Shown here piece after piece: positions 8,745 through 15,783 of a stretch of DNA of 64,000 bases. The notes under the pieces are model-generated. The model did not search any database. It worked only from the letters and a program-made list of their open reading frames with translations, and had not been told where the DNA came from. A program made the position numbers and the translations under genes. The stretch lies in the NCBI RefSeq assembly GCF_003610535.1, contig NZ_RAPN01000001.1:1351320-1415319 (forward strand), given 5' to 3'. Position 1 is the stretch's first letter; each line of letters starts with the position of its first letter. The DNA is from Mangrovibacterium diazotrophicum (GTDB lineage Bacteria; Bacteroidota; Bacteroidia; Bacteroidales; Prolixibacteraceae).

Positions 8745-9482
8745 ATGAAACGAACTACCCCAATTCTGCTAAGTCTCATCCTACTTGTGAGTGTACTTTC
8801 CGGCAAGTCTGCTTCCGCTCAATACCGGATCAAAGATGTCATCCCAACGTCCAAAGGCGATCTGGAGATAACAATTATTGGGCACTGTTTCTACCATTTC
8901 ACATTCAACCGGCTGAATATTTATGTAGACCCGATTCCGAATGTCGGGGATATCAGCGCATTGCCAAAAGCCGACCTGATATTGATTACACACGATCATC
9001 GCGACCACCTGAGTACAAATGTCATCCAGTTTTTGTCGAAATACGATACGAAAGTCATTGCCTCGAAAGCCTGCATCAAAAAAATGGATTTCGGTGAATT
9101 TCTGGAAAACGGACAACAAACCACCTTTGGCGAAATTTACATCAAAGCAGTACCAGCTTACAATGTTGTCAACCTTCGGCCCGACGATGTGCCGTATCAC
9201 CCGAAAGGCGACGGGAATGGCTATTTCCTGGTGTTTGGCGATAAAACGGTTTACATTGCCGGCGACACAGAATACATCGACGAGATGCGCTTTTTCATGA
9301 AACCCGACATAGCATTTATCCCGATGATGATGCCCTTTTGCATGGACGAAGACATGTTTATAAAAGTGGCAAAACGCCTGAAACCGGAGATTATCTACCC
9401 GGTTCATTACAATACCAAGCTCGATTCGCTGGTCGAAAAAATGAAAATAGCCCTGCCAAATACAGAAGTTAAAATTCGCTAG
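8745..9482 (+). CDS. Exported MBL-fold metal-dependent hydrolase (UlaG-like)
   Basis: Protein of 245 residues with a cleavable signal (MKRTTPILLSLILLVSVLSGKSASA, longer than shown in one run). The metallo-beta-lactamase fold is marked by ITHDHRDH at 81-88 (HxHxDH metal site), GDT with D174, and PVHY with H221. The pattern matches the Lactamase_B_3/UlaG-like branch rather than true beta-lactamases, and an antibiotic-resistance role is not suggested. Substrate unknown. It stands alone: divergent from the DUF1680-like gene with 156 bases between the two starts, and 141 bases before the MATE gene. Confidence 0.8.
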   Translation: MKRTTPILLSLILLVSVLSGKSASAQYRIKDVIPTSKGDLEITIIGHCFYHFTFNRLNIYVDPIPNVGDISALPKADLILITHDHRDHLSTNVIQFLSKYDTKVIASKACIKKMDFGEFLENGQQTTFGEIYIKAVPAYNVVNLRPDDVPYHPKGDGNGYFLVFGDKTVYIAGDTEYIDEMRFFMKPDIAFIPMMMPFCMDEDMFIKVAKRLKPEIIYPVHYNTKLDSLVEKMKIALPNTEVKIR

Positions 9483-9623
9483 ACTCCTTTTTATTCGTCC
9501 TGTTTGAGAGCTGAAAATTGCACTTCCTCCCGTATGCCATTCATTTATGAGGCAGTAATTTAAGGCGCGTTAAAACTTCGGTGCTAACTTCTTGTTTTAG
9601 ATTGACACGCTAACTAAAAACAG

Positions 9624-11060
9624 ATGCCCCAAACTCACTTTGACGAAGCCTCGAAAAAAGTCAGCCACATTTCCTTTCAATCCATTTGGTCGGATGTAAA
9701 AGAAGCGATCGCGGGTAGCGAACGAGACTTTACCGAGACCAGTGTTGGGAAAGCGATTTTCCTGCTGGCTGTTCCCATGATTTTGGAGATGATGATGGAG
9801 TCGGTCTTTGCCGTGGTCGACATTTTTTTCGTGTCAAGATTGGGCGCCGATGCCGTTGCCACTGTGGGTATTACCGAGTCGGTGATGACGATTGTTTATG
9901 CCGTTGGAATTGGTTTGAGTACGGCAACCACTGCTCTTGTCGCCCGTCGGGTAGGCGAAAAGGAACCACGAAAAGCGGGCAATGCAGCCTTTCAGGCGAT
10001 TCTAGTCGGAGCGATATTTTCGTTTATCGTCGCCATTCCGGGTTTTGTTTTCGCCAAGGAATTCCTGATGCTGATGGGTGCCAGCGAGCAAATGGCCGAG
10101 TCCGGTTTCTACTACCCCATGATCATGTTTGGCGGCAACCTGGTTATTATGCTACTTTTCATCATCAACGCGGTGTTCCGCAGCTCGGGCGATGCCGCTA
10201 TCTCGATGCGTGTACTGTGGCTGGCCAATATTATCAACCTCATCCTCGATCCGCTGCTGATTTTCGGTTGGGGACCAATCCCCGCTCTGGGAATCAAAGG
10301 AGCAGCAATCGCCACCACCACCGGAAGAGGAATTGCCGTGCTGTACCAATTCTACCTGCTGTTCAAAGGCAACGGACGCATTCACCTGGATGTGCGAAAT
10401 CTCAGTGTACGGCTGAAAGTGATGCTCAAACTCCTCCGCCTTTCTGTCGGTGGAATTTTCCAATACCTGATTGCGACTTCAAGCTGGATTATATTGGTAA
10501 GAATGATCTCTGTTTTCGGGCCTGAAGTACTGGCAGGCTACACCATCGCTATCCGCATTATTATCTTTGCGTTGTTGCCGGCTTGGGGCCTATCCAACGC
10601 CGCAGCGACCTTGGTCGGCCAAAACCTGGGCGCCGACAAACCGGAACGGGCCGAGCGATCCGTTTGGATTACCGCAGGCACGAATGTCGCCATGATGACC
10701 GTCATCTGCATCATCATTCTGAGTATTCCCGAGAAACTGGTGCTGCTTTTTATCGACGATCCATCCGTCCTCCAAAGCGGCATCACCACTTTGCAATGGA
10801 TGGGAGGCGGATTTATTTTCTACGCTTTGGGGATGGTCGTGGTCCAGGGATTTAACGGCAGCGGTGATACGTTGACACCGACCAAAATCAACCTGGTGTG
10901 TTTTTGGTTACTCGAAATCCCCCTCGCCTATTTATTGTCAATCCACTACGATCTCCGGCTTTCGGGCGTTTGCCTGTCGATTGTTTCAGCTGAAATACTT
11001 CTGACCGTTATCGGTGTTATGGCTTTCCGACGCGGGAATTGGAAGCTTCGAAAAGTATAG
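9624..11060 (+). CDS. MATE-family multidrug/cation efflux transporter
   Basis: Inner-membrane antiporter of 478 residues that would export drugs or metabolites in exchange for Na+ or H+. A cytoplasmic N-terminal tail of about 42 residues precedes two MatE repeats of six membrane helices each. Family features include FLLAVPMILEMMMESVFAVV, VDIFFVSRLGADAVATVGI in repeat one, and an equivalent VLAGYTIAIRIIIFALLPAW and LVGQNLGADKPERAE in repeat two. Length is normal for the family (450-480). It lies alone on the plus strand; the YccF gene follows 106 bases later with its own promoter box, so co-transcription is uncertain. The transported compound cannot be told from sequence. Confidence 0.92.
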   Translation: MPQTHFDEASKKVSHISFQSIWSDVKEAIAGSERDFTETSVGKAIFLLAVPMILEMMMESVFAVVDIFFVSRLGADAVATVGITESVMTIVYAVGIGLSTATTALVARRVGEKEPRKAGNAAFQAILVGAIFSFIVAIPGFVFAKEFLMLMGASEQMAESGFYYPMIMFGGNLVIMLLFIINAVFRSSGDAAISMRVLWLANIINLILDPLLIFGWGPIPALGIKGAAIATTTGRGIAVLYQFYLLFKGNGRIHLDVRNLSVRLKVMLKLLRLSVGGIFQYLIATSSWIILVRMISVFGPEVLAGYTIAIRIIIFALLPAWGLSNAAATLVGQNLGADKPERAERSVWITAGTNVAMMTVICIIILSIPEKLVLLFIDDPSVLQSGITTLQWMGGGFIFYALGMVVVQGFNGSGDTLTPTKINLVCFWLLEIPLAYLLSIHYDLRLSGVCLSIVSAEILLTVIGVMAFRRGNWKLRKV

Positions 11061-11085
11061 CCAAAGCACGAGTCGTTTACCTGTT

Positions 11086-11093
11086 TATTTTTG
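11086..11093 (+). promoter_or_regulatory. Candidate -7 promoter box for the YccF gene
   Basis: TATTTTTG matches the Bacteroidota primary-sigma -7 consensus TAnnTTTG; it lies 73 bases before the YccF start. No clear -33 TTTG is seen. Confidence 0.5.
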
Positions 11094-11166
11094 CCGTTTA
11101 CCGAATAAAGTGGAGCGTCGCTGCTGCATTTTACCTATTTTCGATTCGGAATCAAAATCACACACC

Positions 11167-11535
11167 ATGTCTACTTTGGGAAATCTTATTTGGGTCGTTT
11201 TCGGGGGCTTTCTCATTTTCCTCGAATACCTGATCTCCGGAATTCTGCTTTGCGTTACGATTGTCGGCATTCCGTTCGGCTTACAGGCCATCAAACTTTC
11301 GCTTTTGGCACTTTGGCCTTTCGGGGCAAAAATTGAATACATGGGTTACGCGCCCGGATGCCTGTCAACCATCATGAACATCATTTGGCTGTTAATCGGT
11401 GGTATCTGGATTGCCCTCACCCACCTCGTTTTCGGCATCCTGTTTGCCATCACCATTATCGGAATTCCATTTGCCAAACAACATTTCAAACTGGTCAGCC
11501 TGGCATTGACCCCGTTTGGAAGACGAGTGGTTTAG
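11167..11535 (+). CDS. YccF-domain small inner-membrane protein
   Basis: Membrane protein of 122 residues built as two similar halves, each a hydrophobic hairpin: GNLIWVVFGGFLIFLEYLIS with ITIVGIPFG-type ending in half one, and MNIIWLLIGGIWIALTHLVF with IIGIPFAKQHFKL in half two. This internal duplication and the GIPFG(L/K)Q motif identify the YccF (PF03733) family, whose function is not established. The in-frame frame opens further upstream inside the end of the MATE gene, but only ATG at 11167 (MSTLGNLIW) gives a normal-length protein and it follows a promoter box at 11086-11093. Confidence 0.85.
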   Translation: MSTLGNLIWVVFGGFLIFLEYLISGILLCVTIVGIPFGLQAIKLSLLALWPFGAKIEYMGYAPGCLSTIMNIIWLLIGGIWIALTHLVFGILFAITIIGIPFAKQHFKLVSLALTPFGRRVV

Positions 11536-11583
11536 GAAGTGGTCGGTGTTCAGTCGCAGCCTTCAGTCGCAGTGATCAGATAG

Positions 11584-11709
11584 ATGAGTGAGACTTGGAA
11601 CTCGAAACTGAAAACTCGAAACCCTCAACTAACAAAAATCGCAGTTCCCGGAAGTACCCGAAAACTGCGATTTCAACTCAAAACTGAGAACTGTCAACTC
11701 AAAACTGTT
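11584..11709. repeat. Word-like degenerate spacer repeats (AACTCGAAAC/AACTCAAAAC type)
   Basis: The spacer between the convergent YccF and cysH genes contains GGAACTCGAAACTGAAAACTCGAA-like text (11597-11620) and CAACTCAAAACTGAGAACTG followed by another CAACTCAAAACTG (11675-11707). The same style of text recurs at 60658-60745 and in other spacers. No coding sense. Confidence 0.55.
11634..11673 (-). terminator. Terminator hairpin after cysH
   Basis: 11-bp perfect stem AAATCGCAGTT (11636-11646) with AACTGCGATTT (11663-11673), 16-base loop, and a short T run on the minus strand. It lies 35 bases past the cysH stop and could also stop plus-strand transcripts coming from the YccF gene. Confidence 0.75.
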
Positions 11710-12412
11710 AATGTTGGTGCAAACCGCACTCTTTTTTCGAATTGCTTTCCCACCACCAACGTCCGGCGCGGAAGTCTTCTCCCGGTTGAATGGCGCGCGT
11801 ACATGGCGCACAACCGATGCTCACAAATCCGCGATCGTGTAAAACGTTGTACGGCACATGGTTTTCCAAGGTGTATTTACGGCAATCTTCCAGTTCCCAA
11901 TGCAACAGCGGGTTGTATTTCACAACATTGAATCCGCCATCCCAATTGAAGAATTCCAGTCCTTCACGGTTAGCCGACTGCGATGCACGCAAACCGGTAA
12001 TCCAGCATTCCATGCCTTCAAGTGCACGGCCCAGCGGTTCAACCTTGCGAATGTGACAACACATTTTTCGGTTTTCCACCGAAACATAAAAACTATTGGG
12101 GCCATTCTCGCCAATAAACTTCTCGAGCGGCTCGTGCTTTGGGTAAAAAGGAATGATTGGCTTTTTATATTTTTCAATGGTTCGCGCGTACACCTTGTAA
12201 GTTTCTTCAAACAAACGACCTGTGTCCAGGGTCACCACTTTGATGTCAATGTCATTTTTGAAAATCAGGTCGGTAATCACCTGGTCTTCAATTCCAAAAC
12301 TAGTGGTAAAAACAACTTTCCCGGGGAAACGATCAGCCAAGGCTTTCAACGTTTCGACGGTGTCTTTTTCACCAAGTTCTGTATTGAGTTGTTTTGCTAA
12401 TTCTTCGCTCAT
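11708..12412 (-). CDS. cysH: Adenylyl-sulfate (APS) reductase, iron-sulfur type
   Basis: Cytoplasmic 234-residue enzyme of assimilatory sulfate reduction; reduces APS (or PAPS) to sulfite using thioredoxin. The PP-loop nucleotide region is FTTSFGIEDQ (35-44). The four cysteines that bind a [4Fe-4S] cluster in APS-type reductases are present: CC at 118-119 (ENRKMCCHIRKVEPL) and C201/C204 (GCAPCTRA). The catalytic cysteine is C229 in the C-terminal ECGLH. Enterobacterial PAPS reductases lack the CC/CxxC set, so APS is the likely substrate. It stands alone, divergent from the rRNA methyltransferase gene; cysQ and cysC are 22 kb away. Annotation as thioredoxin-dependent PAPS reductase would be the alternative. 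Confidence 0.9.
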   Translation of the reverse strand: MSEELAKQLNTELGEKDTVETLKALADRFPGKVVFTTSFGIEDQVITDLIFKNDIDIKVVTLDTGRLFEETYKVYARTIEKYKKPIIPFYPKHEPLEKFIGENGPNSFYVSVENRKMCCHIRKVEPLGRALEGMECWITGLRASQSANREGLEFFNWDGGFNVVKYNPLLHWELEDCRKYTLENHVPYNVLHDRGFVSIGCAPCTRAIQPGEDFRAGRWWWESNSKKECGLHQH

Positions 12413-12592
12413 TTTGTGCTCCTCTCTGTTAAAAAATGCGGCTTTAAATTTAGTGTTTTGAAACTGAAATTCTCCACGCTGCCAAGCACCGCTGTGTTAA
12501 TAAAACCGACAGACAAAGTAAAAGGTTTTCATCCTGAAATGAATACGCGTTTATACACATTTCAATTTTAATCGATAACCGGCAAAAAGTCC

Positions 12593-12600
12593 TATTTTTG
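12593..12600 (+). promoter_or_regulatory. Candidate -7 box of the rRNA methyltransferase gene
   Basis: TATTTTTG, a full match to TAnnTTTG, ends only four bases before the ATG at 12605. If used, the transcript would be leaderless or nearly so. Confidence 0.5.
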
Positions 12601-12604
12601 GCGC

Positions 12605-13990
12605 ATGACTTTTTCATCGAGCAACTGGCCAGCAGATTTTGTACAACGTATTCGGACGCAGTTTCCGGAGACAGCCGATTCGTTTATTGAAGCATTGGAT
12701 TTTAATGCGCGCGTGAGCATCCGTTTGAACACTCAAAAGTTCCGGATTGAACCGAATTTACCGAAAGTACCTTGGGCCAATCAGGCTTATTTTTTGCCCG
12801 AGCGCCCCGTGTTTGCACTCGATCCGTTGTGGCATGCCGGCGCGTATTACGTGCAGGAAGCCAGTTCGATGTTCCTGGAACGGGCTTTCAGGCAGATTGT
12901 GATTGAAGGCCCCAAGATCGTGCTCGATTTGTGTGCAGCTCCCGGCGGAAAGTCAACGCATCTGAATAGCCTGATTCATGACGAAGATTTGCTGGTAACA
13001 AACGAAGTCATTCGTTCGCGGGTGCCCATTTTAGCTGAAAACCTCAGCAAATGGGGACAATCAAACTATGTTGTTTCCAACAGCGATGCCAAACAGTTTG
13101 GTGAGCTGGGTGCCCTGTTTGATGTGCTGATGATTGATGCACCGTGCTCTGGCGAAGGCTTGTTTCGCCGTGATCCGGAAGCAGCGAAGGAGTGGAACCT
13201 CGAGAATGCTAATCTGTGCTCGGTTCGTCAACGTCGTATTTTGGCCGAAAGCTGGCCCTGCCTGAAAGAAGGCGGCTACCTGATTTACAGTACGTGTACC
13301 TTCAACCCGGCCGAGAATGAGGAAAACCTGAGCTGGCTGAAATCGCAAGGCGGATTCGAAAGTATTCGTATTCCGTTACAGCCCGACTGGAACATCAATG
13401 AAATTGAAAACGACGGCATCTTCGGTTATCGATTCCTGCCGCATCGGGTAAAAGGCGAAGGTTTTTTCCTTTCAATTTTAAAAAAGACGGAACAAACAGC
13501 ACCTGTGCGATTCCCCAAAAAATTCAAAACCCGCCTGCAAAAAGCCGCAGCATTGCCCGATGGCTGGCTGCAAAATCCCAGGGAAAAGATTTTCTTTCAG
13601 CACAACGACCAGCTCAAGTTTATCCCGGCACAATGGGAACTCGAGATTCTCCACTTGTTTGAAAAACTCAACTTGGTAAAAGGCGGGACTCATTTCGCTA
13701 CGCTGAAAGGGAAAGATATTCTGCCTGAACACGATCTGGCGATGCTAAATGAACGCATGAACGAAGCTTTCGAACGAATCGATCTAACACAGGAAGATGC
13801 ACTCAGCTATCTTGCCAAAGATAATTTCGCGCTAGAGCTAACGAGTAAAAACTGGCAACTGGCAAGCTACAAAGGCATCCCGCTGGGCTTTGTCAAAAAC
13901 CTGGGTAACCGTTTCAACAACTACTACCCAAAGGAATGGCGCCTGCGCATGCAGGATCGCAGCAACAAAAAATTGTGGTATGGTGAATGA
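12605..13990 (+). CDS. rsmF: RsmF-like rRNA (cytosine-C5)-methyltransferase
   Basis: Predicted 461-residue SAM-dependent enzyme of the NOL1/NOP2/Sun family that methylates cytosine in rRNA. SAM-binding motif I is DLCAAPGGKST at 108-118. The two cysteines of the m5C mechanism are present: C181 in DAPCSGEG (motif IV) and C231 in YSTCTFNPAENEE (motif VI). An N-terminal domain (1-70) with ARVSIRLN precedes the catalytic core, and the C-terminal 150 residues resemble the PUA-like extension of E. coli RsmF/YebU, whose length (479) is similar. The methylated position (C1407 of 16S rRNA in E. coli) is inferred only. Single gene, divergent from cysH. Confidence 0.82.
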   Translation: MTFSSSNWPADFVQRIRTQFPETADSFIEALDFNARVSIRLNTQKFRIEPNLPKVPWANQAYFLPERPVFALDPLWHAGAYYVQEASSMFLERAFRQIVIEGPKIVLDLCAAPGGKSTHLNSLIHDEDLLVTNEVIRSRVPILAENLSKWGQSNYVVSNSDAKQFGELGALFDVLMIDAPCSGEGLFRRDPEAAKEWNLENANLCSVRQRRILAESWPCLKEGGYLIYSTCTFNPAENEENLSWLKSQGGFESIRIPLQPDWNINEIENDGIFGYRFLPHRVKGEGFFLSILKKTEQTAPVRFPKKFKTRLQKAAALPDGWLQNPREKIFFQHNDQLKFIPAQWELEILHLFEKLNLVKGGTHFATLKGKDILPEHDLAMLNERMNEAFERIDLTQEDALSYLAKDNFALELTSKNWQLASYKGIPLGFVKNLGNRFNNYYPKEWRLRMQDRSNKKLWYGE

Positions 13991-14073
13991 TTACCTATTC
14001 TTAATGAATTTATCATTCGAATTGGTTGGTCATTAGTCATTCGCAGTCGTTTAGTGGTCATTTGTTGTTTTAT

Positions 14074-14106
14074 CTCTGTGGTAAACTCTGTGTCCTCTGT
14101 GGTTTT
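14074..14106. repeat. CTCTGTGG-type word repeat
   Basis: CTCTGTGGTAAACTCTGTG followed by TCCTCTGTGGTTTT: three related CTCTGTG words in 33 bases. Text of this type recurs in reverse orientation at 42433-42455. Confidence 0.55.
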
Positions 14107-14160
14107 GCTGTTGAATCGTTGAGAACTGTTGAATTGTTGAATCGTTAAGAATTGTTGAAC
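14107..14160. repeat. TTGTTGAA-type degenerate repeat
   Basis: Five spaced copies of (C/A)(T/C)(G/T)TTGA(A/G), e.g. GCTGTTGAATCGTTGAG and AATTGTTGAATCGTTAAG. The same words occur inverted at 54723-54816. Confidence 0.55.
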
Positions 14161-14170
14161 AGGGTGCATC

Positions 14171-14233
14171 TCACGACTCATTACTCATTACTCATTACTC
14201 ATTACTCATTACTCATTACTCACGACTCACGAC
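14171..14233. repeat. Nine-unit heptamer tandem repeat
   Basis: Exactly nine 7-bp units: one TCACGAC, six TCATTAC, two TCACGAC, no spacers. The two unit types form blocks, suggesting slippage after divergence. A related GTTACTCACGACTCACG string lies at 62087-62103. Confidence 0.85.
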
Positions 14234-14372
14234 TTTTGTCTAAAAACCCGGTATCTGAAAATCCAAATTTCCCTCAACCTACCGGCAATTTGACAGCCTA
14301 AATTTTTTCTCAAATTAATTCTTCACCTATTTCCGGAACTTGAAAAAATTATTTCCTTTGGCGCTTGTATAG

Positions 14373-14423
14373 GTCGTCGTTCTGCAGTATTTTGCAGGGA
14401 CGCTAAAAAAGCGACGACTTTTT
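14373..14423 (+). promoter_or_regulatory. Terminator-like leader hairpin upstream of the polyamine gene
   Basis: GTCGTCG (14373-14379) pairs with CGACGAC (14412-14418), directly followed by five T. Inside, CTGCA (14382-14386) can pair with TGCAG (14393-14397), and CGC (14401-14403) with GCG (14411-14413), giving a competing small hairpin. It lies 59 bases before the gene start, with a TTCCTTTG near-match to the -7 box just upstream at 14353-14360. It may be an attenuator; a small independent transcript is the alternative. Confidence 0.5.
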
Positions 14424-14481
14424 GTTAAACCAAAAAGAAGAAAACAGAGTTTACACACTTTTTAAACCTTTTTATTAAAAA

Positions 14482-15681
14482 ATGGGAAAAGTTTTAATCA
14501 TCGGTGCAGGTGGCGTAGGTACAGTAGTTGCCTACAAAATGGCTGCACTTCCGGAAGTTTTTTCCGAAATTATGTTGGCAAGCCGTACCAAAGCAAAATG
14601 TGACGAGATCGCTAACAAAATTGGTGGTAACCGCATTCAAACCGCCCAGGTCGATGCCGAAAATGTGCCTCAACTGGTGGAACTAATCCGTACGTTCAAA
14701 CCGGATTTAGTGGTTAACGTTGCCCTTCCCTACCAGGACCTTCCAATTATGGACGCTTGTCTGGAAACGGAAACAAGCTACCTGGATACGGCAAATTACG
14801 AACCCAAAGACGAAGCCAAGTACGAATACAAATGGCAATGGGCTTACCAAAACCGCTTCAAAGAAGCCGGTATTACCGCCATTTTGGGTTGTGGTTTCGA
14901 CCCGGGTGTTACCAGTGTGTACACGGCCTATGCAGCGAAACACCATTTCGACGAAATTAATTACCTGGACATTGTTGACTGTAACGCGGGCGATCACGGT
15001 AAAGCATTTGCAACCAACTTCAACCCGGAAATCAACATTCGCGAGGTAACCCAAAAAGGAAAATACTGGAAAGACGGCAAATGGGTTGAAACCGAGCCGC
15101 ACGAAATTCATAAACCGGTAAATTACCCGGAAATCGGACCAAAAGAATCGTACCTGATTTACCATGAAGAACTGGAGTCGCTGGTGAAAAACTTCCCAAC
15201 GATCAAACAAGCTCGTTTCTGGATGACTTTCGGACAGGAATACCTGACTCACCTGCGCGTGATTCAAAACATTGGTATGGCCGGAATTGAACCGATCATG
15301 TATGAAGGAAAAGAAATCGTGCCAATCCAGTTCCTGAAAGCTGTTCTTCCGAACCCGGGCGATTTAGGTGAAAACTACACTGGTTGGACCTCTATCGGTT
15401 GCCGCATCAAAGGTTTGAAAGACGGTAAGGAGAAAACCTACTACGTATACAACAACTGCAGCCACGAAGTTGCCTACAAGGAAACCGGCACGCAGGGCGT
15501 AAGCTACACTACCGGTGTTCCGGCGATGATTGGTGCCATGATGTACCTGAAAGGCCTTTGGAAAAAACCGGGTGTATTTAACGTAGAAGAGTTCGATCCT
15601 GATCCGTTTATGGCTGAATTAAACATCCACGGATTGCCTTGGAACGAAGTTCACAACACTGACTTGGAAATGGAGTATTAA
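14482..15681 (+). CDS. Saccharopine dehydrogenase-family protein, probable carboxy(nor)spermidine synthase
   Basis: Cytoplasmic NAD(P)-dependent oxidoreductase of 399 residues. The N-terminal Rossmann motif GAGGVGT is at residues 8-14, and the pattern VNVALPYQDLPIMDAC followed by LDTANYEP, with ILGCGFDPGVTSVYTAY, is that of carboxynorspermidine/carboxyspermidine dehydrogenases, which condense aspartate semialdehyde with a diamine. Gut Bacteroides make spermidine by this route. True lysine-pathway saccharopine dehydrogenases differ in these motifs, so the polyamine role is preferred. The partner decarboxylase is not in the window. Codon use is strongly biased, suggesting good expression. A terminator-like leader hairpin lies upstream (14373-14423) and a strong terminator follows. 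Confidence 0.85.
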   Translation: MGKVLIIGAGGVGTVVAYKMAALPEVFSEIMLASRTKAKCDEIANKIGGNRIQTAQVDAENVPQLVELIRTFKPDLVVNVALPYQDLPIMDACLETETSYLDTANYEPKDEAKYEYKWQWAYQNRFKEAGITAILGCGFDPGVTSVYTAYAAKHHFDEINYLDIVDCNAGDHGKAFATNFNPEINIREVTQKGKYWKDGKWVETEPHEIHKPVNYPEIGPKESYLIYHEELESLVKNFPTIKQARFWMTFGQEYLTHLRVIQNIGMAGIEPIMYEGKEIVPIQFLKAVLPNPGDLGENYTGWTSIGCRIKGLKDGKEKTYYVYNNCSHEVAYKETGTQGVSYTTGVPAMIGAMMYLKGLWKKPGVFNVEEFDPDPFMAELNIHGLPWNEVHNTDLEMEY

Positions 15682-15702
15682 TCCAAACCATCGATAAAAA
15701 CG

Positions 15703-15731
15703 AAAGCCCGGTTTAACGCCGGGCTTTTTGT
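15703..15731 (+). terminator. Rho-independent terminator between convergent genes
   Basis: AAAGCCCGG (15703-15711) pairs with CCGGGCTTT (15719-15727), 7-base loop, followed by TT and GTTTT. The minus strand also has a T-rich tail past the stem, so it may serve the convergent SusC-C gene too. Confidence 0.9.
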
Positions 15732-15783
15732 TTTATGTGGTGTTCGTTCTACATTTCCAACTTGAGAATCGATTTCAATCGAC

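Larger units (their letters stand above)
13991..14372. other. Long non-coding spacer filled with word-like repeats
   Basis: The 491-base gap between the methyltransferase and polyamine genes holds, in order: GGTCATTAGTCATTC-type text, three repeat blocks listed separately (14074-14106, 14107-14160, 14171-14233), then unique AT-rich sequence and a leader hairpin (14373-14423). I see no protein gene here. Confidence 0.6.

Noticed and set aside
8781-9407. Open frame of 208 codons on the minus strand across the MBL gene
   Set aside because: It is antisense to a gene with clear HxHxDH motifs and its translation resembles no protein; a shadow of the coding frame.
8745-9482. Beta-lactamase resistance gene
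   Set aside because: The metal site is MBL-type, but the protein belongs to the UlaG-like branch with no sign of beta-lactam specificity.
11708-12412. PAPS reductase of the E. coli type
   Set aside because: The CC and CxxC cysteines of the iron-sulfur APS reductases are present, which E. coli CysH lacks.
14171-14233. CRISPR array
   Set aside because: Units of 7 bp are adjacent without spacers; no cas genes in the window.
14707-15267. Open frame of 186 codons opposite the polyamine gene
   Set aside because: Antisense shadow created by strong codon bias of the real gene.
14482-15681. Lysine-pathway saccharopine dehydrogenase
   Set aside because: Motifs fit the carboxynorspermidine synthase branch better, and no lysine-pathway genes are nearby.
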